Source of the DNA: Torymus aiolomorphi
Taxonomy: Eukaryota; Arthropoda; Insecta; Hymenoptera; Torymidae
NCBI GenBank assembly: GCA_036365515.1
Contig: CM070873.1
Span: 266,644,575 to 266,708,574, forward strand
Length of the DNA: 64,000 nt
Direction of reading: 5' to 3'
Part shown: piece by piece, positions 42,275-55,440 of the stretch
Numbering within the stretch: position 1 is the stretch's first letter
Layout: each line of letters starts with the position of its first letter
Notes under the pieces: generated by a model
Seen by the model: the letters and a program-made list of their open reading frames with translations, nothing else
Told to the model about the DNA's origin: nothing
Database searches by the model: none
Made by a program: the position numbers and the translations under genes

Positions 42275-44384
42275 ATGATTGACTTAAGAAGTGAAATGTT
42301 AAGCTTAACATTAAGTTTATATAGCAATCCCGTGATACCTCGTAATGTTATTCAAGATTTTGTCGATAAAATAATCGATTTTACAAATAATAGTTTTACA
42401 ACATATATAAAAGAACAAATTTCATTGAAATGTGAAGATAAGCAATTTGTTAGTAATATAGAAGAAATTTTAGACTCTACAAAAGTCGTATTACGCAAAT
42501 TTGAAACCGAATACCAACGTTTCTCATTATACAGAGAAATGGGGCTTTTGACTATGCCTATTGATGAACCTATTGGCATTCGAATTCCTAAGAAGTTACT
42601 CGGTTATGGAGTTCCTGCTGATATAGAAAATGTAACAGCGCAATACATTCCTTTAAAAGAAACTTTGAAACTTCTTTTGGAATTACCAGGAATGTTTCAG
42701 ATGATGATTGATTATATTGCAGAATTAAAAGCTGAAAAAATCATTATCAGTAATTTCATTCAAACTGAGTGTTGGCAAGAAATGTCAAAAGGTTTTGGAG
42801 ATAAAGTGGTTTTTCCCTTATTCGTTTATTCAGATGAATTTGAAGCTGGGAACGCTCTTGGATCGCATGGTGGTACAAATAAATTAACATCAGTCTATAC
42901 AATGTTGCCATGCTTACCACCTCTGGTAGTATCGCAATTAGATAATATTTTATTAACTAGTCTATTCTACTCTAGCGACCATAAAGAATTTGGGAATAAA
43001 AAAGTATTTCGAAGATTGATTCAAGATCTAAATGAGTTGAGCCGAGATGGAATTACTTTAAATATTAAAAATAAAAGTTACAAGGTTTTTTTCCAATTGG
43101 CTTTAGTTTTAGGCGACAACTTAGGCCTTAATGGAATGCTGGGCTTTGTTGATAATTTTAACTCCGGAAGGCCATGCCGTATATGTGAAGCGGATATAAA
43201 CCAAATAAGAGAATTAACAAAAGAAAATAAAGATTTATTAAGGACTAAAACATCTTATGAAGCAGAGTGCAATCAAAGAAATTCAATTATTTATGGAATA
43301 AAGGAAAAGTGCGTATTCAATCAAGTACAAGGATTTCATGTTTGTCAGAATCTTACGCTTGATTTGATGCATGATGTTTTTGAGGGGACAGCAAATCAAA
43401 CGATGATGAATATCTGTAACGACTTGATTTACAAACAAAAACTTTTTTCCTTAGAATCTTTGAATGAACGACTCCAAGCATTTAATTTGGCACAGGCAGA
43501 TATTTCAAATGCAATACCGAAAATTAAAAGAGAGCATATTGTTGTTAAACAGAAATTAAAGATGTCTTCCAGTGAAATTATTGGTTTCACGCGATATTTT
43601 GGACTAATTATTGGTGATCTTGTGAAAGAAGGTAATGAGACTTGGACGCTGTACATTTTACTTCGTAAAATAGTTGATATAGTCACGTCACCTAGAATAG
43701 TTGAAGGTCTCATATCACATTTAGATGTATTAATCCAAGAATTTCTGTCACTTACAAAAACTCTCTATGGGGATTTGAAATATAAATTCCACAATATGAC
43801 ACACATAGTTCACGTATTGAAAAGAAATGGGCCACTAGTGCAATACTGGGCAATGCGACCAGAGTCTAAGCATAGGCAATTAAAATTATCAGCTGTTTCG
43901 ACAAACAGTAAGGTAAATTTATTAAAAACTTTATGCATAAAAAGTCAATTGCGTTTAGCTTTTATAAAACATCGGAATGAAACTCCCTCGGATGTTGCAT
44001 TTGATTTTTCTGTGGCTATCGATCAATTAACTAAGAAAAAATATTTTTCTGATATTGATCCAAATGCAACAGTTTTAACCGTAACTCATGTCGAAGCAAA
44101 AAGAATTAACTATAAAAATGGCATGATTTTTGTAACTGATGATGAATGATAATGATAATGTGAATTTTGGTAAAATTATTCAAATTTTTATTATGAATAA
44201 AGAAGTATTTTTATTAATGGAGCAATTTATAAGTTTCTGTTTCAATGAACATTTATATGCTTATAATGTGCAGACATATAAAACTTTTAATATTATAAAT
44301 ATAAAAGAATTACCTGAAATTCATCCGTGTGTCATGACGAAAATTAAAGATGAGCTATTTATTGCAAGTAAATATAAATTATAA
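42275..44384 (+). CDS. Tnp2-type CACTA transposase, C-terminal part in a second frame
   Basis: The main ORF (42275-44149) has 624 codons. Candidate catalytic residues are Asp187 in FVYSDEFEAGN, Asp281 in VLGDNLGLNGMLGF and Glu370 in LDLMHDVFEG. A CRIC knuckle sits at 301-304, and WAMRPESKHRQLK lies near 525-540. The LMHDV(F/L)EG and GDNLG motifs are hallmarks of Tnp2-like transposases of animal CACTA elements. An 81-codon ORF (44139-44384), overlapping by 11 bases in another frame, resembles the usual C-terminal tail (NFGKIIQIFIMN...NEHLYAYNV). The switch lies in a GATGATGAATGATAATGATAATG run, so slippage is likely. N-terminal zinc fingers often seen in relatives are absent or upstream of a possible TTAG acceptor at 42263. 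Confidence 0.8.
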
Positions 44385-44954
44385 ATATAATTATGTAGTT
44401 ATTTGAATAAAATATTTCATTGTACATTGTTTAACATTTATTTCTTTACCGATCATTCAATGCTCGTCAAATAATCAAAGGCGTTTTAAATAAATAAAAA
44501 GTTATTAACAGTAAAATTCACGAAATTTTTTATATACTACTTCAGTCAAATACAAAAGATTTTTAAAAGTAAATTATAAATTTAGTAACCATTTCCTTAA
44601 TTTTCCTTGATATACTCTGATTCACTCCATTCCGATTAGATATTAGAAAGTTGAAATTATTTACATTTTTAAATGTATATTGACTTTAATTTACATATAT
44701 TATATGCATTGCACGCAGAAATCACTAATAATATGATATTGATATATAGCGGAGGCATTCGACAAAAACTTTGTAATGTCTGAGGCAGATATAGCATAAA
44801 GGGTGCTACCTCAGCGCTTTGGTAATTTCTGCCCCACGCGTCGGTAGTATCAACATCAGCGGGGTAGCTTATACGGTCTAACCTCCATTGCCCCACGGTT
44901 TCGGCTCTGATTGCGGCAGATTCCGGCTGTTTACGCCTTCTTTTTTTCTCAGTG
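44385..44954. promoter_or_regulatory. Right subterminal region of the CACTA-like element
   Basis: AT-rich to about 44740, then a GC-richer block to the end with TGCCCCACG occurring twice (about 44830 and 44890), GCGGGGTAGC, and TTCGGCTCTG. The words match the left end's GTGGGG and CCGAA motifs in reverse. This fits terminal binding sites. No gene is seen. Confidence 0.45.
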
Positions 44955-46860
44955 TATACCCATAGTATCGAAGTGGATAAAAAGATTAAAATGGTCCAAG
45001 AAGATTTGAAGCGCTTGGGGGAAGCTTTAGGCATCAAAGCAATACCTCAATCATTACATCACATGGATGAAATAATTAAAAATAATAGTTGCCCAAGAGC
45101 TATTATGAGCTTAACTGAGATGAATAGAGAAATGAAGCAGGAATTGTGCATTTTGGAAATCGAGAGGACTGAAGCTTTAGCACAGAAAAATTTGTATCAA
45201 GACAGGAGAATATGGTTAAATCAGCAGAACATTATCATGACGCAAGTCGTATTAAAAGAAAAAATTTCCGTTTTGGAAGAAAAAATCATTAAAGAAACAA
45301 AAATTTAGTTTATTATTAAGTGGTATAATATGGCTATTGGCGAAGGTCCACTATAAAACCTAACGCGCCTTGGGCAGAACCTCCTGGGTGGCGTGGAATA
45401 CTGCCGAATCTAATGAATACGCACAATTTCATTGAAATTCCTGTTATAATGCTCTTGTTAACTAATCTAACGTAAATATTTATTATGGGGACAAAAAGCT
45501 AGTTTTGCGAGCATCGTGTAGCTACTGCAGCACCAAACCTCTTTCTATATACTTTGTCCCACGCACTTTGAATTTCGGAATGGGTAGTTAAAGAATAAAC
45601 ACGAATGTTATTTATAAAAGAATTGTTGTAAGTTCATTTTGACATGAATGAATATATTTTTCGTTATAAAGAATATGGAATACTAAAATTTTTTAAATTT
45701 TTATGTATTTACTATTCATTATTTTTAGAGACAAAAAGTAATTTATAAAAAAAAAAAAAAAAAATGACGTTTCTTTCTCGCGGCTTAACTAGAGTAAAAT
45801 TAGTATAATAGCTTTGAAATTTTGGTTAAGGTTCGACTTTGGATACCTTTCAGATGAGTACTTTGGGCAAAAGGATTGATCCATAAATTTCAGATATTTT
45901 TGATTTTAAAATATTTTTAGACTTTCGTTTTAATCGTAATGTCTCGAGAACGGCATAACGTATCAACTTGAAATTTATAGACAATTTTGTACGAGATATA
46001 GGCATTATGTGTGCAAAATTGTCACAAGATCGTTTGATTATTTTTGAATATATTTAACATTGAAAACTTTCCTATTTTAAAAACTAATTTTCATCGTTGC
46101 ACGATGTATCGAGTAAAATATTTTTAATTGTTTTGACATTTTGTATATACGTAGAGTTTGTATATTTCTTTTCAATGAATTACTTTCGCAAAAGTTGTTG
46201 TTCATAACCTCAAGAGACATTTGATGTACAAATATTGTTCACATGTTTGGCAATATTTGTAGAAAATTTTATCAAGATCATATGGATTACATTGTCTATA
46301 AATACCAGAGATATACATGGTTAAAATTTTGTTTGCCCTTTTTTCAAATCGTAAATTCTCGAGAACGACTTTATGTATAAACATGAAACTTATAGACAAT
46401 TTTGTGCGTGGTATAGGCAATACATGTTTTCTTTTTATAATCAAAAAACCTTTTTGAATTATTGGTTATTATTATTTTTTTAGATGGTACAGCCAATATT
46501 ACTTAATATTATAAAGTTTCCTTTAAAGATTTAGAATTGACCAACATTTAAATTTTTTAATTTTTAAATTGTCTCTACTGTCCCATTTCTTATTAAGGAC
46601 CATATTTTGGATGCCATGAATGTACTCCCCTCCTCTTCCAGTTGTAAAGTAGGAGGTAATTAGTGGTATTGCCAGGCTAGGTCTGTCTTTCACTCAGGTA
46701 TAAATAAGGCGACCAAGGGTTTAAACGCCACATTCAATATAGCTTTTGGCGAGAAAGCATCTGAGTCTAGGAGTCTCTTCCAACGACGTACTTCATTGCT
46801 GCAAGTAATATTGAATAACCGTTAAATTTAAATTTACGAAGAGGATTTTTAAATTTAGAA

Positions 46861-47338
46861 ATGGATTTCATTCCATCGATTACAGCACAGAAGCGAAAAA
46901 GACGGGCACTTGACGATAATGAGATAAGTAATGGACGCAATAATGAAAAAAGGTAAAAACTTCGCATATTCACAAATACTGCCCGTATACCCATAGTATC
47001 GAAGTGGATAAAAAAATTAAAATGGTCCAAGAAGATTTGAAGCGCTTGGGGGAAGCTTTAGGCATCAAAGCAATACCTCAATCATTACTTCACATGGATG
47101 AAATAATTAAAAATAATAGTTGCCCAAGAGCTATTATGAGCTTAACTGAGATGAATAGAGAAATGAAGCAGGAATTGTGCATTTTGGAAATCGAGAGGAC
47201 TGAAGCTTTAGCACAGAAAAATTTGTATCAAGACAGGAGAATATGGTTAAATCAGCAGAACATTATCATGACGCAAGTCGTATTAAAAGAAAAAATTTCC
47301 GTTTTGGAAAAAAAATCATTAAAGAAACAAAAATTTAG
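46861..47338 (+). pseudogene. Satellite ORF, unit 6 (broken)
   Basis: Unit 46049-48071. It has the A6 lesion (about 46947-46952) and the G5 run is intact. A private one-base loss near 47308-47315 (GGAAAAAAAATC for GGAAGAAAAAATC) shifts the frame 25 bases before the normal stop at 47336-47338 and extends the tail to 47393. Confidence 0.65.
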
Positions 47339-48885
47339 TTTATTATTAAGTGGTATAATATGGCTATTGGCGAAGGTCCACTATAAAACCTAACGCGCCT
47401 TGGGCAGAACCTCCTGGGTGGCGTGGAATACTGCCGAATCTAATGAATACGCACAATTTCATTGAAATTCCTGTTATAATGCTCTTGTTAACTAATCTAA
47501 CGTAAATATTTATTATGGGGACAAAAAGCTAGTTTTGCGAGCATCGTGTAGCTACTGCAGCACCAAACCTCTTTCTATATACTTTGTCCCACGCACTTTG
47601 AATTTCGGAATGGGTAGTTAAAGAATAAACACGAATGTTATTTATAAAAGAATTGTTGTAAGTTCATTCTGACATGAATATATTTTTCGTTATAAAGAAT
47701 ATGGAATACTAAAATTTTTTAAATTTTTATGTATTTACTATTCATTATTTTTAGAGACAAAAAGTAATTTATAAAAAAAAAAAAAAATGACGTTTCTTTC
47801 TCGCGGCTTAACTAGAGTAAAATTAGTATAATAGCTTTGAAATTTTGGTTAAGGTTCGACTTTGGATACCTTTCAGATGAGTACTTTGGGCAAAAGGATT
47901 GATCCATAAATTTCAGATATTTTTGATTTTAAAATATTTTTAGACTTTCGTTTTAATCGTAATGTCTCGAGAACGGCATAACGTATCAACTTGAAATTTA
48001 TAGACAATTTTGTACGAGATATAGGCATTATGTGTGCAAAATTGTCACAAGATCGTTTGATTATTTTTGAATATATTTAACATTGAAAACTTTCCTATTT
48101 TAAAAACTAATTTTCATCGTTGCACGATGTATCGAGTAAAATATTTTTAATTGTTTTGACATTTTGTATATACGTAGAGTTTGTATATTTCTTTTCAATG
48201 AATTACTTTCGCAAAAGTTGTTGTTCATAACCTCAAGAGACATTTGATGTACAAATATTGTTCACATGTTTGGCAATATTTGTAGAAAATTTTATCAAGA
48301 TCATATGGATTACATTGTCTATAAATACCAGAGATATACATGGTTAAAATTTTGTTTGCCCTTTTTTCAAATCGTAAATTCTCGAGAACGACTTTATGTA
48401 TAAACATGAAACTTATAGACAATTTTGTGCGTGGTATAGGCAATACATGTTTTCTTTTTATAATCAAAAAACCTTTTTGAATTATTGGTTATTATTATTT
48501 TTTTAGATGGTACAGCCAATATTACTTAATATTATAAAGTTTCCTTTAAAGATTTAGAATTGACCAACATTTAAATTTTTTAATTTTTAAATTGTCTCTA
48601 CTGTCCCATTTCTTATTAAGGACCATATTTTGGATGCCATGAATGTACTACTCTCTTCTTCAAGTTGTAAAGTAGAGGAGGTAATTAGTGGTATTGCCAG
48701 GCTAGGTCTGTCTTTCACTCAGGTATAAATAAGGCGACCAAGGGTTTAAACGCCACATTCAAAATAGCTTTTGGCGAGAAAGCATCTGAGTCTAGGAGTC
48801 TCTTCCAACGACGTACTTCATTGCTGCAAGTAATATTGAATAACCGTTAAATTTAAATTTACGAAGAGGATTTTTAAATTTAGAA

Positions 48886-49364
48886 ATGGATTTCATTCCA
48901 TCGATTACAGCACAGAAGCGAAAAAGACGGGCACTTGACGATAATGAGATAAGTAATGGAAGCAATAATGAAAAAAGGTAAAAACTTCGCATATTCACAA
49001 ATACTGCCCGTATACCCATAGTATCGAAGTGGATAAAAAAATTAAAATGGTCCAAGAAGATTTGAAGCGCTTCGGGGAAACTTTAGACATCAAAGCAATA
49101 CCTCAATCATTACTTCACATGGATGAAATAATTAAAAATAATAGTTGCCCAAGAGCTATTATGAGCTTAACTGAGATGAATAGAGAAATGAAGCAGGAAT
49201 TGTGCATTTTGGAAATCGAGAGGACTGAAGCTTTAGCACAGAAAAATTTGTATCAAGACAGGAGAATATGGTTAAATCAGCAGAACATTATCATGACGCA
49301 AGTCGTATTAAAAGAAAAAATTTCCGTTTTGGAAGAAAAAATCATTAAAGAAACAAAAATTTAG
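48886..49364 (+). pseudogene. Satellite ORF, unit 7 (broken)
   Basis: Unit 48072-50097. It has the A6 lesion. The G run reads CTTCGGGGAAAC, a private variant that keeps length. GGAAGC replaces GGACGC, shared only with unit 9. Confidence 0.65.
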
Positions 49365-50910
49365 TTTATTATTAAGTGGTATAATATGGCTATTGGCGAA
49401 GGTCCACTATAAAACCTAACGCGCCTTGGGCAGAACCTCCTGGGTGGCGTGGAATACTGCCGAATCTAATGAATACGCACAATTTCATTGAAATTCCTGT
49501 TATAATGCTCTTGTTAACTAATCTAACGTAAATATTTATTATGGGGACAAAAAGCTAGTTTTGCGAGCATCGTGTAGCTACTGCAGCACCAAACCTCTTT
49601 CTATATACTTTGTCCCACGCACTTTGAATTTCGGAATGGGTAGTTAAAGAATAAACACGAATGTTATTTATAAAAGAATTGTTGTAAGTTCATTCTGACA
49701 TGAATATATTTTTCGTTATAAAGAATATGGAATACTAAAATTTTTTAAATTTTTATGTATTTACTATTCATTATTTTTAGAGACAAAAAGTAATTTATAA
49801 AAAAAAAAAAAAATGACGTTTCTTTCTCGCGGCTTAACTAGAGTAAAATTAGTATAATAGCTTTGAAATTTTGGTTAAGGTTCGACTTTGGATACCTTTC
49901 AGATGAGTACTTTGGGCAAAAGGATTGATCCATAAATTTCAGATATTTTTGATTTTAAAATATTTTTAGACTTTCGTTTTAATCGTAATGTCTCGAGAAC
50001 GGCATAACGTATCAACTTGAAATTTATAGACAATTTTGTACGAGATATAGGCATTATGTGTGCAAAATTGTCACAAGATCGTTTGATTATTTTTGAATAT
50101 ATTTAACATTGAAAACTTTCCTATTTTAAAAACTAATTTTCATCGTTGCACGATGTATCGAGTAAAATATTTTTAATTGTTTTGACATTTTGTATATACG
50201 TAGAGTTTGTATATTTCTTTTCAATGAATTACTTTCGCAAAAGTTGTTGTTCATAACCTCAAGAGACATTTGATGTACAAATATTGTTCACATGTTTGGC
50301 AATATTTGTAGAAAATTTTATCAAGATCATATGGATTACATTGTCTATAAATACCAGAGATATACATGGTTAAAATTTTGTTTGCCCTTTTTTCAAATCG
50401 TAAATTCTCGAGAACGACTTTATGTATAAACATGAAACTTATAGACAATTTTGTGCGTGGTATAGGCAATACATGTTTTCTTTTTATAATCAAAAAACCT
50501 TTTTGAATTATTGGTTATTATTATTTTTTAGATGGTACAGCCAATATTACTTAATATTATAAAGTTTCCTTTAAAGATTTAGAATTGACCAACATTTAAA
50601 TTTTTTAATTTTTAAATTGTCTCTACTGTCCCATTTCTTATTAAGGACCATATTTTGGATGCCATGAATGTACTCCCCTCCTCTTCCAGTTGTAAAGTAG
50701 AGGAGGTAATTAGTGGTATTGCCAGGCTAGGTCTGTCTTTCACTCAGGTATAAATAAGGCGACCAAGGGTTTAAACGCCACATTCAATATAGCTTTTGGC
50801 GAGAAAGCATCTGAGTCTAGGAGTCTCTTCCAACGACGTACTTCATTGCTGCAAGTAATATTGAATAACCGTTAAATTTAAATTTACGAAGAGGATTTTT
50901 AAATTTAGAA

Positions 50911-51388
50911 ATGGATTTCATTCCATCGATTACAGCACAGAAGCGAAAAAGACGGGCACTTGACGATAATGAGATAAGTAATGGACGCAATAATGAAAAA
51001 AGGTAAAAACTTCGCATATTCACAAATACTGCCCGTATACCCATAGTATCGAAGTGGATAAAAAAATTAAAATGGTCCAAGAAGATTTGAAGCGCTTGGG
51101 GAAGCTTTAGGCATCAAAGCAATACCTCAATCATTACTTCACATGGATGAAATAATTAAAAATAATAGTTGCCCAAGAGCTATTATGAGCTTAACTGAGA
51201 TGAATAGAGAAATGAAGCAGGAATTGTGCATTTTGGAAATCGAGAGGACTGAAGCTTTAGCACAGAAAAATTTGTATCAAGACAGGAGAATATGGTTAAA
51301 TCAGCAGAACATTATCATGACGCAAGTCGTATTAAAAGAAAAAATTTCCGTTTTGGAAGAAAAAATCATTAAAGAAACAAAAATTTAG
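50911..51388 (+). pseudogene. Satellite ORF, unit 8 (broken)
   Basis: Unit 50098-52122. Both common lesions (A6 and G4) are present, and the last 81 codons are open from 51143. Confidence 0.65.
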
Positions 51389-52937
51389 TTTATTATTAAG
51401 TGGTATAATATGGCTATTGGCGAAGGTCCACTATAAAACCTAACGCGCCTTGGGCAGAACCTCCTGGGTGGCGTGGAATACTGCCGAATCTAATGAATAC
51501 GCACAATTTCATTGAAATTCCTGTTATAATGCTCTTGTTAACTAATCTAACGTAAATATTTATTATGGGGACAAAAAGCTAGTTTTGCGAGCATCGTGTA
51601 GCTACTGCAGCACCAAACCTCTTTCTATATACTTTGTCCCACGCACTTTGAATTTCGGAATGGGTAGTTAAAGAATAAACACGAATGTTATTTATAAAAG
51701 AATTGTTGTAAGTTCATTCTGACATGAATATATTTTTCGTTATAAAGAATATGGAATACTAAAATTTTTTAAATTTTTATGTATTTACTATTCATTATTT
51801 TTAGAGACAAAAAGTAATTTATAAAAAAAAAAAAAAAATGACGTTTCTTTCTCGCGGCTTAACTAGAGTAAAATTAGTATAATAGCTTTGAAATTTTGGT
51901 TAAGGTTCGACTTTGGATACCTTTCAGATGAGTACTTTGGGCAAAAGGATTGATCCATAAATTTCAGATATTTTTGATTTTAAAATATTTTTAGACTTTC
52001 GTTTTAATCGTAATGTCTCGAGAACGGCATAACGTATCAACTTGAAATTTATAGACAATTTTGTACGAGATATAGGCATTATGTGTGCAAAATTGTCACA
52101 AGATCGTTTGATTATTTTTGAATATATTTAACATTGAAAACTTTCCTATTTTAAAAACTAATTTTCATCGTTGCACGATGTATCGAGTAAAATATTTTTA
52201 ATTGTTTTGACATTTTGTATATACGTAGAGTTTGTATATTTCTTTTTCAATGAATTACTTTCGCAAAAGTTGTTGTTCATAACCTCAAGAGACATTTGAT
52301 GTACAAATATTGTTCACATGTTTGGCAATATTTGTAGAAAATTTTATCAAGATCATATGGATTACATTGTCTATAAATACCAGAGATATACATGGTTAAA
52401 ATTTTGTTTGCCCTTTTTTCAAATCGTAAATTCTCGAGAACGACTTTATGTATAAACATGAAACTTATAGACAATTTTGTGCGTGGTATAGGCAATACAT
52501 GTTTTCTTTTTATAATCAAAAAACCTTTTTGAATTATTGGTTATTATTATTTTTTTAGATGGTACAGCCAATATTACTTAATATTATAAAGTTTCCTTTA
52601 AAGATTTAGAATTGACCAACATTTAAATTTTTTAATTTTTAAATTGTCTCTACTGTCCCATTTCTTATTAAGGACCATATTTTGGATGCCATGAATGTAC
52701 TCCCCTCCTCTTCCAGTTGTAAAGTAGAGGAGGTAATTAGTGGTATTGCCAGGCTAGGTCTGTCTTTCACTCAGGTATAAATAAGGCGACCAAGGGTTTA
52801 AACGCCACATTCAAAATAGCTTTTGGCGAGAAAGCATCTGAGTCTAGGAGTCTCTTCCAACGACGTACTTCATTGCTGCAAGTAATATTGAATAACCGTT
52901 AAATTTAAATTTACGAAGAGGATTTTTAAATTTAGAA

Positions 52938-53415
52938 ATGGATTTCATTCCATCGATTACAGCACAGAAGCGAAAAAGACGGGCACTTGACGATAATGAG
53001 ATAAGTAATGGAAGCAATAATGAAAAAAGGTAAAAACTTCGCATATTCACAAATACTGCCCGTATACCCATAGTATCGAAGTGGATAAAAAAATTAAAAT
53101 GGTCCAAGAAGATTTGAAGCGCTTGGGGAAGCTTTAGGCATCAAAGCAATACCTCAATCATTACTTCACATGGATGAAATAATTAAAAATAATAGTTGCC
53201 CAAGAGCTATTATGAGCTTAACTGAGATGAATAGAGAAATGAAGCAGGAATTGTGCATTTTGGAAATCGAGAGGACTGAAGCTTTAGCACAGAAAAATTT
53301 GTATCAAGACAGGAGAATATGGTTAAATCAGCAGAACATTATCATGACGCAAGTCGTATTAAAAGAAAAAATTTCCGTTTTGGAAGAAAAAATCATTAAA
53401 GAAACAAAAATTTAG
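52938..53415 (+). pseudogene. Satellite ORF, unit 9 (broken)
   Basis: Unit 52123-54147. Both A6 and G4 lesions are present. It carries the GGAAGC variant also found in unit 7, and a private two-base loss downstream (CTCTTTATATAC for CTCTTTCTATATAC). Confidence 0.65.
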
Positions 53416-54961
53416 TTTATTATTAAGTGGTATAATATGGCTATTGGCGAAGGTCCACTATAAAACCTAACGCGCCTTGGGCAGAACCTCCTGGGTGGCG
53501 TGGAATACTGCCGAATCTAATGAATACGCACAATTTCATTGAAATTCCTGTTATAATGCTCTTGTTAACTAATCTAACGTAAATATTTATTATGGGGACA
53601 AAAAGCTAGTTTTGCGAGCATCGTGTAGCTACTGCAGCACCAAACCTCTTTATATACTTTGTCCCACGCACTTTGAATTTCGGAATGGGTAGTTAAAGAA
53701 TAAACACGAATGTTATTTATAAAAGAATTGTTGTAAGTTCATTCTGACATGAATATATTTTTCGTTATAAAGAATATGGAATACTAAAATTTTTTAAATT
53801 TTTATGTATTTACTATTCATTATTTTTAGAGACAAAAAGTAATTTATAAAAAAAAAAAAAAAATGACGTTTCTTTCTCGCGGCTTAACTAGAGTAAAATT
53901 AGTATAATAGCTTTGAAATTTTGGTTAAGGTTCGACTTTGGATACCTTTCAGATGAGTACTTTGGGCAAAAGGATTGATCCATAAATTTCAGATATTTTT
54001 GATTTTAAAATATTTTTAGACTTTCGTTTTAATCGTAATGTCTCGAGAACGGCATAACGTATCAACTTGAAATTTATAGACAATTTTGTACGAGATATAG
54101 GCATTATGTGTGCAAAATTGTCACAAGATCGTTTGATTATTTTTGAATATATTTAACATTGAAAACTTTCCTATTTTAAAAACTAATTTTCATCGTTGCA
54201 CGATGTATCGAGTAAAATATTTTTAATTGTTTTGACATTTTGTATATACGTAGAGTTTGTATATTTCTTTTCAATGAATTACTTTCGCAAAAGTTGTTGT
54301 TCATAACCTCAAGAGACATTTGATGTACAAATATTGTTCACATGTTTGGCAATATTTGTAGAAAATTTTATCAAGATCATATGGATTACATTGTCTATAA
54401 ATACCAGAGATATACATGGTTAAAATTTTGTTTGCCCTTTTTTCAAATCGTAAATTCTCGAGAACGACTTTATGTATAAACATGAAACTTATAGACAATT
54501 TTGTGCGTGGTATAGGCAATACATGTTTTCTTTTTATAATCAAAAAACCTTTTTGAATTATTGGTTATTATTATTTTTTTAGATGGTACAGCCAATATTA
54601 CTTAATATTATAAAGTTTCCTTTAAAGATTTAGAATTGACCAACATTTAAATTTTTTAATTTTTAAATTGTCTCTACTGTCCCATTTCTTATTAAGGACC
54701 ATATTTTGGATGCCATGAATGTGTACTCCTCCTCTTCCAGTTGTAAAGTAGAGGAGGTAATTAGTGGTATTGCCAGGCTAGGTCTGTCTTTCACTCAGGT
54801 ATAAATAAGGCGACCAAGGGTTTAAACGCCACATTCAAAATAGCTTTTGGCGAGAAAGCATCTGAGTCTAGGAGTCTCTTCCAACGACGTACTTCATTGC
54901 TGCAAGTAATATTGAATAACCGTTAAATTTAAATTTACGAAGAGGATTTTTAAATTTAGAA

Positions 54962-55440
54962 ATGGATTTCATTCCATCGATTACAGCACAGAAGCGAAAA
55001 AGACGGGCACTTGACGATAATGAGATAAGTAATGGACGCAATAATGAAAAAAGGTAAAAACTTCGCATATTCACAAATACTGCCCGTATACCCATAGTAT
55101 CGAAGTGGATAAAAAAATTAAAATGGTCCAAGAAGATTTGAAGCGCTTGGGGGAAGCTTTAGGCATCAAAGCAATACCTCAATCATTACTTCACATGGAT
55201 GAAATAATTAAAAATAATAGTTGCCCAAGAGCTATTATGAGCTTAACTGAGATGAATAGAGAAATGAAGCAGGAATTGTGCATTTTGGAAATCGAGAGGA
55301 CTGAAGCTTTAGCACAGAAAAATTTGTATCAAGACAGGAGAATATGGTTAAATCAGCAGAACATTATCATGACGCAAGTCGTATTAAAAGAAAAAATTTC
55401 CGTTTTGGAAGAAAAAATCATTAAAGAAACAAAAATTTAG
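54962..55440 (+). pseudogene. Satellite ORF, unit 10 (A6 lesion only)
   Basis: Unit 54148-56172. A6 is present and G5 is intact, so only the first lesion separates it from an open ORF. From 55105 the frame is open to the stop. Confidence 0.65.

Larger units (their letters stand above)
36638..44954 (+). mobile_element. CACTA-like (EnSpm-type) DNA transposon, 8,317 bp
   Basis: The termini are CACTGAAAAGTACGCC on the left and, reversed, CACTGAGAAAAAAAGAAGG on the right, with a 2-bp TA duplication proven by the neighbouring empty units. Subterminal regions share GC-richer words (GCCGAA, GTGGGG(C/G)AA) in several orientations, as is usual in this superfamily. It carries a SAM-domain gene (36943-41877) and a Tnp2-type transposase (42275-44384). 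Smaller elements are nested in it (37288-37882, 40433-41448 and 40806-41075). One-base frame changes in both genes suggest decay or consensus errors. Confidence 0.88.
36511..45308 (+). pseudogene. Satellite ORF, unit 5, split by the CACTA-like element
   Basis: Unit 35697-46048. The 5' part (36511-36637) has the A6 lesion. The 8,317-bp element is inserted at the TA of CCCGTATACCC, and the 3' part resumes at 44955 with the G5 run intact. Without the element the unit would be ~2,033 bp long. It also has an extra GAAT near 45648 and a longer poly-A run. Confidence 0.85.
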
